A DNA stretch of 46,956 nt from Roseinatronobacter ekhonensis (lineage in GTDB: Bacteria > Pseudomonadota > Alphaproteobacteria > Rhodobacterales > Rhodobacteraceae): the NCBI RefSeq assembly GCF_900499075.1, contig NZ_UIHC01000024.1, forward strand, positions 1 to 46,956, in the 5' to 3' direction. Below the pieces are notes generated by a model. The model did no database searches, had not been told where the DNA came from, and saw only the letters and a program-made list of their open reading frames with translations. The position numbers were made by a program, and so were the translations under genes. Position 1 is the stretch's first letter, and every line of letters begins with the position of its first letter. This document shows positions 1 to 7,339 of the stretch, piece by piece.

Positions 1-630
1 CCCTCCCGGCCAATGCGCCATGGCACGCGCCAGCTATTTGGGGAGCGCACGCGCCATGGCGCTTGGTGCTCCGCCACTGGCCTGGTTTTGCGCCGCCAAA
101 TGGCCGGTTTTGTCTCCGCCGTTGACAGGTTACTCCTTGTTGCGATGGGGATCACCCAGCACGGGGGCAAGAGGCCCGGTCGCAAGCGCAAATGCGGAGG
201 GTCCGCGGCTCCGCCGTGGAAGCCGTATTTGTGCTTGCCGAAGCGTGAGCTGAGGGCACGAACGGGCCGACCCCGTGCGATCCACATGTTAAGCAAAAAG
301 GAGAGACCTGGATGACCTCTGCCATCACGCAGTCGCCATTGGCCTCGATCATGTCGAGAGACGCTGGCCCAGTTTGCTCATGCCCCCAACGTATGGGTGC
401 CATGTTCCGGATTGCTGCCGCTTGGCAGGCGCTTTTTTCAGCCTCAACCGTGACGTCTCCAGCCCTCGCGTCTTGACCTGCCGACGATGCCGGTGAAGCG
501 CGCATAGCCCCCAGCCCGAACCGACGCGGATGTGCCGCACTCTGGCGGACCGGGTGGACGGGACGCCGGTGCTGGCCGCCGCCCCCTGCCGATCACGCCT
601 CACCGACCGCGCGCTCCGTGAGACATGACG
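1..630. other. Left edge, no confident gene
   Basis: I see no gene I can defend here. The best candidate is a 54-codon frame at 312-476 on the plus strand, which begins 9 bases after an AAGGAGAG ribosome-binding-like sequence; its translation resembles no family I know and the opposite strand is equally open. Near the left edge CGCCATGG-containing words recur about 40 bases apart (around 15-31 and 48-62), which may be chance in this GC-rich DNA. Confidence 0.4.
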
Positions 631-654
631 AAAGGGCCGCCCGAAGGCGACCCT
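631..654 (-). terminator. Rho-independent-like terminator of the DUF2493 gene
   Basis: Read on the minus strand this is a nine-base-pair stem (AGGGTCGCC with GGCGGCCCT, one G-T pair) closed by a TTCG tetraloop and followed by TTT. It begins seven bases beyond the stop codon of the leftward gene at 661, which fits a transcription terminator; the T run is short. Confidence 0.6.
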
Positions 655-660
655 CTCAGT

Positions 661-1590
661 TTACATCTCCGCGGTTTTCTTCGCCGGATCGGCGACCCGC
701 ATGACCGTCAGGCCTTTCGCTTCCGCCTTTTGCCCGAGGTTCAGTGCGACGCCATTGCCACCGAAGAGGACAACCCCCGTCGCCGCGAACTTGTCGTCCA
801 GCATTTCGTCGTTGCACTTGAACGGTGCCGCCCGACCGTGCGCGGACCAGCGCGGATCGAAGCGCGCCTGCGCCACTCCGCGTGCCCGGGCCCACCGCGC
901 CGCAATCATCTCCGCCCCGTGCTTGCCACCCTTGTGGCAGAGGAAGATCTCCTGATTGCGGTTCTGTTTGATCCGCTCCCGAACCTTGTCGAGCGTGTTG
1001 AAGATCACATCGACATCGGTCCAGTCGGTGGCGCCCGAGACGATCAGGGGCACCCCCTCGACTTCCGATTTCTCGGCAGTCTCGCGATCGTGCTGCTCCA
1101 GGAGCTGCCGCGCCTCGAAGACCGCCCCGGTCTCCTGCGCCCGGACGCTCGCGCGCGAGCCTGCCGCCGGGATGAAAGCGTGGCCTGTCTCGATCTCGTA
1201 GCATTCCGCCGCTGTCTCGCTCATCACCTCGATGGCGCCGACAATCTCGCGCAGCTGCAGGAAGCGCGCCTGCGCCTCTTCGAGCGCGGTCTCGGCGATC
1301 TCCGATCCATCGTGGGATTTTGCCAGAGCGCCGATCTTGTCGGCGGTGCGGTCGACCTCCTTGCCGAGCGCCACCTTGCGCCGCTGCAGGATCGTGGCGA
1401 GCCCATGGGCCAGCGGTTCGATTTCTGCCTCGAGGCCGGTATTACGCAATTGACCGAGCAGGGTCTCGAAGCTCTCGCGGATGATGCGGTCGGTCAGAAC
1501 GTGATCTTCCGGGATCGGCAGCTGTGCGTCTTTTTCCGTCAGCCCGAAAAGCTCGATGGTCTCGTAGGTGTTTGCGTTGTCGTAAGCCAT
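661..1590 (-). CDS. DUF2493 (SLOG-like) domain protein
   Basis: This 309-residue protein carries a C-terminal domain (about residues 185-300) with the glycine-rich stretches typical of the DUF2493/YspA branch of the SLOG nucleotide-binding superfamily: an LCHKGGKHGAE turn and a later VVLFGGNGVALNL strand-turn. SLOG proteins bind nucleotide-like ligands; the role of this branch is unknown, although it is common on alphaproteobacterial plasmids. The N-terminal 180 residues look alpha-helical and charged, with no family I recognise. I chose the ATG at 1590 because GGAGAC lies eight bases upstream and the residues before it look like non-coding sequence. A terminator follows at 631-654. No neighbouring gene shares its strand, so it is probably a single-gene unit. 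Confidence 0.75.
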   Translation of the reverse strand: MAYDNANTYETIELFGLTEKDAQLPIPEDHVLTDRIIRESFETLLGQLRNTGLEAEIEPLAHGLATILQRRKVALGKEVDRTADKIGALAKSHDGSEIAETALEEAQARFLQLREIVGAIEVMSETAAECYEIETGHAFIPAAGSRASVRAQETGAVFEARQLLEQHDRETAEKSEVEGVPLIVSGATDWTDVDVIFNTLDKVRERIKQNRNQEIFLCHKGGKHGAEMIAARWARARGVAQARFDPRWSAHGRAAPFKCNDEMLDDKFAATGVVLFGGNGVALNLGQKAEAKGLTVMRVADPAKKTAEM

Positions 1591-2611
1591 GTCTGGTCTC
1601 CAGTGTTCGGTTCCAAGGCCACCACGTGAGTGTGGGGGCATGGCCGAATGCCTGGTTTCCGAATCTGCCCGGGTCAGGGACGGCGCAGCCGCCGGCTTGC
1701 CGGGCGCAAAAGTTTTCCGCGCGCAACACCTGACACATGCGCGCGCTCACGCACGAGACCGCCCCGCGCCACAGGCCCCGCCCGCGCCGAAAAGTTTTGC
1801 GATCCTTGAGGCGGGCTGATTTGGGGGCCATCCGGAGGATATGCTTCCACGCTCATGTGTGTGTGTTTTGACGGTAGGTTTGCCCGACACGAGCAGGCAA
1901 ACGGCCCGACCGGACGCGGGAGACGGATGAAGCGGCGGGATCTTTTTGCGCCGCAAAACAGACCAGAGCGCAATCCGGCGGAGCGGCCGGGGAGGGACGT
2001 GCTCGCGAGGCGGGCAAACCGGGATGCCAGGCGCAACGCCGCGGTGAGGCCGCCTGGCCGAATGCGCGACGGACCGAAGGGCCGTTCTCCCCTGCGACAC
2101 GCGAAGCCGAGCAGGGGAGGCCGGAAGGCTCTGCCTACGGTTGATGGGGCAGTGCTCCCGCATCCAAAAAGAGACGGACCCGCTAACGCGCTTTTATACG
2201 CAAGATCATGCAGGATGGACAAGCAACCGCCAGTAACCTTGCAGTATTGCATACGCAGCATTTTTCATCTGCTGCCACTCATCGCGTTGAACTCGACCGG
2301 CAGCAATGCGCCGAACGCGAAATTGGTGCCATTCGATAGGGTCTGAAGCCGCGAATGACCGGCACAAGAGATTCATGCGTGCTTCAATCGCGGCAACGCA
2401 GCTTCTTTAAAGTTGCAATTTGAGTAGGAAGCAACGCCGTGCCATGGTCGGTGGAGACTGACAGATAATATTACCATGAAAACAGTTTCACATCGCTGAC
2501 GGAAAACTGCTTCGGACCTCTTTTCTCGATACTTCAAACCCGTTTACGGCTGAAATTCTTCGGCTTCATGCTGAGATGAAATTCTCGCCAGACACGCGCC
2601 GACTGTGACAA
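1591..2611. other. One kilobase without a recognisable gene
   Basis: Open frames exist on both strands (for example plus 1855-2346 and minus 1747-2163), but they overlap one another, are rich in Arg, Pro and Ala, lack ribosome-binding sites and match no family I know. The base composition drops after about 2200, where the sequence becomes AT-richer up to the promoter at 2612. The stretch could hold decayed genes or a cis-acting plasmid site; nothing in it proves either. Confidence 0.4.
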
Positions 2612-2640
2612 TGGACATTCTCGTGAACAGTGCCTATATT
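2612..2640 (+). promoter_or_regulatory. Sigma-70-like promoter for the first metal-island gene
   Basis: TGGACA at 2612-2617 and TATATT at 2635-2640 are separated by exactly 17 bases. A start of transcription about seven bases downstream would fall on or next to the ATG at 2647, so the message could be leaderless, or translation could begin at the second ATG at 2668. Confidence 0.5.
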
Positions 2641-2646
2641 TAAGGC

Positions 2647-3009
2647 ATGTTCACACGCTTCGTCACCATGCTTGCCGTACTCGCGATCACCGTGGTGACA
2701 ACGGTGACTTCCGCTCATGCCGCGCGCATGAGCTTGAGTTCCGGGCCGGATCACGCGACGCATGTCGCCGAAATGATGCACTCGGCGGACATTGCGAACC
2801 TCGACTGTGACGCTGGACAGCACTGTGGATCGGCCGATTCCGGAATGTGTGACTTCGTGTGCACGGGTCTTGCGACCTTCCTGACGTCGCCGGGCGGGGC
2901 TGCCGGTCACGCACACGGTCCCGCCAGCCATGACTTTCCGTCAGAAGCCATCCACGTCAGCCGCGCGCCGGGACTGAACGAAAGGCCTCCCAAACTCCGT
3001 CTCCTCTGA
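2647..3009 (+). CDS. Small exported Cys/His-containing protein
   Basis: The 120-residue product begins with a hydrophobic signal-like segment (about residues 7-24) ending in SAHA, a good signal peptidase I site. The mature part has several His and Met residues and a cluster of four cysteines (CDAGQHCGSADSGMCDFVC, residues about 58-76), suggesting periplasmic metal binding. I do not recognise a named family; short secreted proteins of this kind occur ahead of copper oxidase genes. It leads a rightward series that continues into a multicopper oxidase 73 bases later. No Shine-Dalgarno precedes the ATG at 2647; the internal ATG at 2668 would still give a full signal peptide. The protein is likely to act in periplasmic metal capture, which is inference from composition and neighbours. 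Confidence 0.6.
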   Translation: MFTRFVTMLAVLAITVVTTVTSAHAARMSLSSGPDHATHVAEMMHSADIANLDCDAGQHCGSADSGMCDFVCTGLATFLTSPGGAAGHAHGPASHDFPSEAIHVSRAPGLNERPPKLRLL

Positions 3010-3082
3010 GCGCGCCCGGGCATATGCCCGCGGCGTCACATCGACCTTGATGAACGGGACGGGATGTCCCGAGGAGACGACC

Positions 3083-4636
3083 ATGAACACCTTTTCGCGA
3101 CGCGGCTTTCTCGCCGCAAGTGCAGCCACCATTGCCGCCGCACAAATTCCCCGACTTGCCTTCGCCCAGGCGCAGGCTCCGATCAGCCTGTCCACCGCAA
3201 CCCGCACGCTCGAGATCAATGGGCGCGCCGCTACCGTCTTCGGTCTCGCAGGTCCCAGCGGCTAGGGACTTCTGCTCGACCCCGGCCAGAGGTTCCGTGT
3301 CGATCTGATCAACGATCTCGACGTCGGCACGATCATCCATTGGCACGGGCAGATCCCGCCCAACGCGCAGGACGGCGTGCCGGACATGCCGATGCCCCTT
3401 CTCGCCCCGGGTGAGACCCGATCCTACGACTTCGAGGCACGGCCGGGCACCCACTGGATGCACAGCCATGTGCCCACCCAGGAGATGCAGCTTCTCGCAG
3501 CGCCGCTGATCGTGCGCTCACAGGAGGACCTGGCTGCCGACCGACAGGAGGTCGTAATGTTCCTTCATGACTTCTCCTTCAAGGCCCCCGAGGAGGTTCT
3601 GGCCGAGATCGGCGCAGGTCATGGCGTCGGGCACGGCGCGGGCCATGGTGCCGGTGCAGTGCCCGATCAAGGCGCTCCCATGGGAGGCATGGGGGCGATG
3701 CAGGGCATGGATCACGGGGCCATGGGCCATGGCGCCACGGGCGGCATGCCGATGGGCAACATGCCCGGCATGGGCGGGATGATGGGCATGGGCGGCCAGA
3801 TGGGCGGCATGGCCATGGACCTGAACGACTATGACTGGGACGCCTATCTTGCCAACGACCGGACGCTGTCGGACCCCGAGGTGGTGCAGGTCGAGCGCGG
3901 CGGGCGCATCCAGCTCCGGGTGATCAACGCCGCCGCAGCGACGGTGTTCTGGATCGAAACCGGCGGTGCCGAGGCGAGGCTGGTCGCGGTGGACGGGCAC
4001 GCCGTCCAGCCTATCGCGGGCTCACGGTTTGGGCTGGCGATGGGCCAGCGGCTCGACATCGAGATCGACCTGCCGAACGAAGGCGGTGCTTGGCCGATCC
4101 TCGCATTGCGCGAAGGTGCGCGGGAACGTACCGGCCTGATCCTTGCCACGCAGGGTGCCGAGGTCCGGCGCCTCGATGCCATGGCGGAGACCGCGGCACC
4201 CGCGTTCGACACCGATCTTGCGCAGGAGGCGCGCCTCATCGCGCTGGACACCCTGCCGGATCGACCCGTGGACCGCAGCCAGATGCTGATGCTGGGCGGC
4301 TCAATGCAGCCCTATGTATGGACGATCAACAGCGCCGTCTGGGGCCAGCACCAGCCTATCACCGTCCGCAGCGGCGAGCGGGTCGTGCTGTCGTTCCACA
4401 ACATGTCGATGATGGCCCACCCGATGCATCTGCACGGCCACGTATTCCAAGTGGTCGGGATTAATGGGCGGCGCGTTGCCGGCGCGCTGCGCGACACTGT
4501 CCATGTGCCGCCAATGTCGATGGTTGATGTCGCGCTCGATGCAGGCGAGGCCGCGCGCTGGATGCTGCATTGCCACCACATGCCGCACCTTGCGACGGGG
4601 ATGATGACCGAGTTCGCCGTCACGACCTCGGTCTGA
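3083..4636 (+). pseudogene. Multicopper oxidase interrupted by an amber codon
   Basis: Multicopper oxidases of the CueO/CopA type oxidise Cu(I) in the periplasm. The reading frame begins at ATG 3083 with a twin-arginine signal (SRRGFLAAS) and an AFA cleavage site, but a TAG at 3263-3265 stops it after 60 residues. The same frame then continues without a break to 4636 and holds all four copper-binding motifs: IIHWHG (about residue 85), THWMHSH (about 123), HPMHLHGHVF (near 447) and the C-terminal HCHHMPHLATGMM. A Met/Gly/His-rich insertion (about residues 189-248) resembles the Met-rich region of CueO. Restart at ATG 3377 would lose the signal peptide and the first HWH motif, so such a product should be neither exported nor active. 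A single base change or a sequencing error would restore the gene; everything else in it looks intact. Confidence 0.85.
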
Positions 4637-4640
4637 TCCC

Positions 4641-4669
4641 GGCGGGGCGTTCGGACAGGGCGCCCCGCC
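4641..4669 (+). terminator. GC-rich hairpin after the oxidase gene
   Basis: GGCGGGGCG and CGCCCCGCC form a perfect nine-base-pair stem around an 11-base loop, four bases after the oxidase stop codon. There is no T run, so it may act as a weak terminator or as an mRNA-stabilising hairpin between the oxidase and the following small gene. Confidence 0.4.
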
Positions 4670-4756
4670 CGGCACCGATCCTAGTCTGTCCTGCCCCATG
4701 TTGTCGTGAGGGTCGGCCAAAAGACGCACCCTGCGTGTGAAAATCAGGAGGATGAG

Positions 4757-4885
4757 ATGATGAACTGGAACGACATGGGCTCCGGAATGGGTTTCGGAAT
4801 GGGGTTTGGCTGGCTCTTCGGCCTGCTGATCCTCGTGCTGGTGGTTTTGGCCATAGCTGCACTGATCAAATATCTTCGGAAGTGA
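4757..4885 (+). CDS. 42-residue single-span membrane protein
   Basis: A perfect AGGAGG lies five bases before the ATG at 4757. The product starts with a short Met/Gly/Trp-rich segment (MNWNDMGSGMGFGMGFG) followed by one hydrophobic helix (about residues 19-37) and a basic KYLRK end. Peptides with this Gly-Met head and one helix are found in copper resistance clusters, some as heads of SHOCT-domain proteins; here there is no SHOCT domain. It stops 17 bases before the DUF302 gene, so the two are probably co-transcribed. Function unknown; the Met-rich head could bind copper at the membrane. Confidence 0.65.
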   Translation: MMNWNDMGSGMGFGMGFGWLFGLLILVLVVLAIAALIKYLRK

Positions 4886-4902
4886 GAAAAAAGGACTCAG
4901 AA

Positions 4903-5289
4903 ATGACCTACACGATCAATCGCATGATCTCGGACGCGGGAATCGACGAGGTTGATGCGCGCACACGCAAGGCGCTGGCAGACCATGGCTTCGGCGTCCT
5001 GACCGAGATCGACGTCAAGGCGACGATGAAGAAGAAGCTCGATGTCGAGATGCCGGCCTATCGCATCCTTGGCGCCTGCAACCCCGGGATGGCGCACCAG
5101 GCCATCGGGATTGAGCCGCGGGTGGGCGCGATGCTGCCCTGCAACGTCATCCTGCGCGAAGTCGAGGACAGCGTCGAGGTCAGCGCTATCGATCCTGTGG
5201 CGTCGATGCAGGCGATCGAGAACGCCGAACTGACGGCCGTGGCGGGCGAGGTGCGCGACCTCCTGGCGAAAGCCGTCGAGGCGATCTGA
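4903..5289 (+). CDS. DUF302 domain protein
   Basis: This 128-residue protein matches the DUF302 fold along its length: an N-terminal strand-helix with TRKALADHGFGVLTEIDVKA, then YRILGACNPGMAHQAI and the MLPCNVILRE strand. DUF302 proteins are small alpha/beta proteins of unknown activity that often accompany metal and sulfur oxidation or stress genes. AAGGA seven bases before the ATG at 4903 favours this start over an in-frame ATG-like codon at 4882 that would overlap the preceding gene. Only one base separates its stop from the next start, so it sits in an operon with the VTT-domain membrane protein. Confidence 0.85.
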   Translation: MTYTINRMISDAGIDEVDARTRKALADHGFGVLTEIDVKATMKKKLDVEMPAYRILGACNPGMAHQAIGIEPRVGAMLPCNVILREVEDSVEVSAIDPVASMQAIENAELTAVAGEVRDLLAKAVEAI

Positions 5290-5290
5290 G

Positions 5291-5965
5291 ATGAGCCTGC
5301 GCGCCGCCATCCTCACGGGCCTTGCGATCCTCGGGATCGGACTGCTCGCTGTCTGGCAGTTCGCGCCTTCGGTATTCGCCGAGGCGCGCAGCCTTCTGGA
5401 CGTTGAGCGTCTGGAAATGCTGGTGGCGCGCGCCGGTCTCTGGGGGCCGGTCCTGATCGTCACGCTTATGACCCTTGCGGTCGTGGCCAGCCCCATCCCG
5501 AGCGCGCCGATCGCACTGGCGGCCGGAGCGGCCTACGGACATCTCTGGGGGACCGTGCAGGTCGTCATCGGCGCCGAGTTCGGGGCGCTGATCGCCTTCG
5601 GTCTCGCACGGGTTCTGGGGCATGATGTCTTGCGGCGGGTGTTCGGTGATCGCGTCGATGCCGGGCTTCTCGGCTCGCAGACCGCGTTGACGGCGACGGT
5701 TTTTGCCAGCCGCCTGATGCCCTTCGTGTCCTTCGACATGATCAGCTACGCGGCCGGACTGAGCCGAATGCACGCCTGGCGTTTCGCCTTCGCCACATTG
5801 GCGGGGATCATCCCGGCAAGTTTCCTGCTGGCACATTTCGGCGGTGAGGCGGTTAGCGGAGACCTCGGGCGCGCGACATGGGCGGTGCTCGGACTCGGGC
5901 TTGTGACGGGGCTGCCGCTGCTCTGGGTGGCGCTGCGGCAAAAGCCTGAAAAGGAAAATCCATGA
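5291..5965 (+). CDS. TVP38/TMEM64 (VTT domain) membrane protein
   Basis: The 224-residue product has an N-terminal membrane helix and a VTT/SNARE-associated domain (about residues 70-185), with the SPIPSAPIALAAGAAYG segment and the ASRLMPFVSFDMISYAAGLS segment typical of the family (compare YdjX and YdjZ). Members of the DedA/VTT superfamily are integral membrane proteins thought to move lipids or other substrates; the substrate here is unknown. The gene starts one base after DUF302 and its last codons overlap the next start by four bases (ATGA), so translation is probably coupled. Homologues frequently occur in mercury and copper resistance clusters. Confidence 0.85.
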   Translation: MSLRAAILTGLAILGIGLLAVWQFAPSVFAEARSLLDVERLEMLVARAGLWGPVLIVTLMTLAVVASPIPSAPIALAAGAAYGHLWGTVQVVIGAEFGALIAFGLARVLGHDVLRRVFGDRVDAGLLGSQTALTATVFASRLMPFVSFDMISYAAGLSRMHAWRFAFATLAGIIPASFLLAHFGGEAVSGDLGRATWAVLGLGLVTGLPLLWVALRQKPEKENP

Positions 5966-7272
5966 CGAAAAGCGATTACGAGAAGAACAGCATTACCCTG
6001 CCAGGCGCAGTGGCCATGGGAACCGGTGTGATGATCGGCGCGGGCATCTTCGCGCTGACCGGACAGATCGCCGAACTCGCCGGACCGCTCTTCCCGCTCT
6101 CGTTCGTCGTCGGCGCCATCGTGACCGCGTTCAGCGCCTACACCTACATCAAAATGTCGAACGCGTTTCCGTCAGCCGGCGGCATCGGGATGATCCTGAA
6201 GAAGGCCTACGGCCCGACAACGGTCGCGGCGGGCGCCGCCCTCCTGATGGCGCTGTCGATGGTGATCAACGAAAGCCTCGTCGCGCGCACATTCGGCACC
6301 TACACGCTGCGGGCGTTCGGCGGCGATCCGGATAGCGTGCTGGTGCCAATCCTCGGTGTCGGGCTGATCGTCTTCGCCTGGCTCGTGAACGTATCGGGCA
6401 ACCGGTCGGTCGGGCTGTTCTCCATCGTCATGGCCGTTCTCAAGGTGGGCGGCATCGCGCTGTTCGGGGCAGCCGGTCTCTGGGCGAGCGGCATCTCGTT
6501 CGAGGCGACGGGTGGAGACATGGGCGCCACCGGGTTTGTGGCCTCGGTTGCGCTGTCGATCCTGGCCTTCAAGGGCTTCACGACCATCACCAACAGCGGC
6601 GCAGAGGTCACCGACCCGCACCGCAATGTGGGCCGGGCCATCATCTGGTCGATCGCCATCTGCGTCGTCGTCTATCTGCTGGTGGCCTTCGCGGTCGGCT
6701 CGAGCCTGCCGCTCGACCGCATCGTGGCGGCGAAGGACTACGCGCTGGCCGAAGCGGCCCAGCCCTCCCTCGGTCAGACCGGCTTCTACCTGACGGTGGC
6801 GCTGGCGCTGGTGGCCACCGCGTCGGGTCTGATCGCGAGTGTGTTCGCCGTCTCTCGGATGCTGGCGATGCTCACCGACATGAAGATGATCCCGCACAGC
6901 CATTTCGGGATGCCGGGCACGATCAAGGACCACACACTCGTCTACACGGTCGTGATCGCGGGCTTTCTGACGGTCTTCTTCGACCTAAGCCGGATCGCGT
7001 CTCTTGGGGCCTTCTTTTATCTGGTGATGGACATAATCATCCACTGGGGCGTGTTCCGGCACCTGCGCGAGGAGATCGGCGCGCAGGGCTGGGTGTTGCT
7101 GACGGCCATCGCGCTGGACGCGGCGGTGCTGGCCGCCTTCGCCGCGATGAAGTGGCAGTCCGACCCCCTCATTGTCGTTCTAGGCGCGACCGGCATGGCG
7201 CTGGTGTTCCTGTTTGTCGGGATCTTCCTCGCACGCAATCCCGCCCCGGAAGACGCTCACGACCATTACTAA
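5962..7272 (+). CDS. APC-superfamily permease
   Basis: The 436-residue protein has about twelve hydrophobic helices and the N-terminal amino acid/polyamine/organocation signature: LPGAVAMGTGVMIGAGIFALTG in the first helix, followed by an SAYTYIKMSNAFPSAGG helix. The family moves amino acids, amines or cations across the inner membrane by proton or sodium coupling or exchange; the substrate cannot be told from sequence. Its ATG overlaps the stop of the VTT gene, marking one operon with DUF302. The C-terminus is His/Asp-rich (EDAHDHY), modestly suggestive of metal contact. The link to copper is by position only. Confidence 0.85.
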   Translation: MTKSDYEKNSITLPGAVAMGTGVMIGAGIFALTGQIAELAGPLFPLSFVVGAIVTAFSAYTYIKMSNAFPSAGGIGMILKKAYGPTTVAAGAALLMALSMVINESLVARTFGTYTLRAFGGDPDSVLVPILGVGLIVFAWLVNVSGNRSVGLFSIVMAVLKVGGIALFGAAGLWASGISFEATGGDMGATGFVASVALSILAFKGFTTITNSGAEVTDPHRNVGRAIIWSIAICVVVYLLVAFAVGSSLPLDRIVAAKDYALAEAAQPSLGQTGFYLTVALALVATASGLIASVFAVSRMLAMLTDMKMIPHSHFGMPGTIKDHTLVYTVVIAGFLTVFFDLSRIASLGAFFYLVMDIIIHWGVFRHLREEIGAQGWVLLTAIALDAAVLAAFAAMKWQSDPLIVVLGATGMALVFLFVGIFLARNPAPEDAHDHY

Positions 7273-7279
7273 AAAGAGC

Positions 7280-7310
7280 TTGAGCTTCCAACGGCTGGAG
7301 GCCGCAAGCT
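7280..7310 (+). promoter_or_regulatory. MerR-type promoter/operator before the copper ATPase
   Basis: TTGAGC at 7280-7285 is followed by a near-palindrome, GCTTCCA-ACGGC-TGGAGGC (7284-7302, six of seven arm bases matching), and a weak -10 like CAAGCT after a 19-base spacer. Long 19-base spacers holding a TTCC/GGAG dyad are typical of promoters activated by CueR and other MerR-family metal sensors. No MerR-family gene is present in the window, so the activator would be encoded elsewhere. Confidence 0.5.
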
Positions 7311-7339
7311 GAAACAAGACATCGAAAGGCTGGCAGACC

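Noticed and set aside
625-1629. Long plus-strand open frame of 334 codons
   Set aside because: It lies opposite the DUF2493 gene, which has a recognisable domain, ribosome-binding site and terminator; the plus-strand translation has no family character.
1855-2346. Arg/Pro-rich open frames in the empty kilobase
   Set aside because: Frames on both strands overlap, none has a ribosome-binding site or family match.
1591-2611. Origin of transfer
   Set aside because: The stretch is empty of genes and next to a plasmid-type protein, but I found no relaxase gene in the window and no nic-like sequence I could defend.
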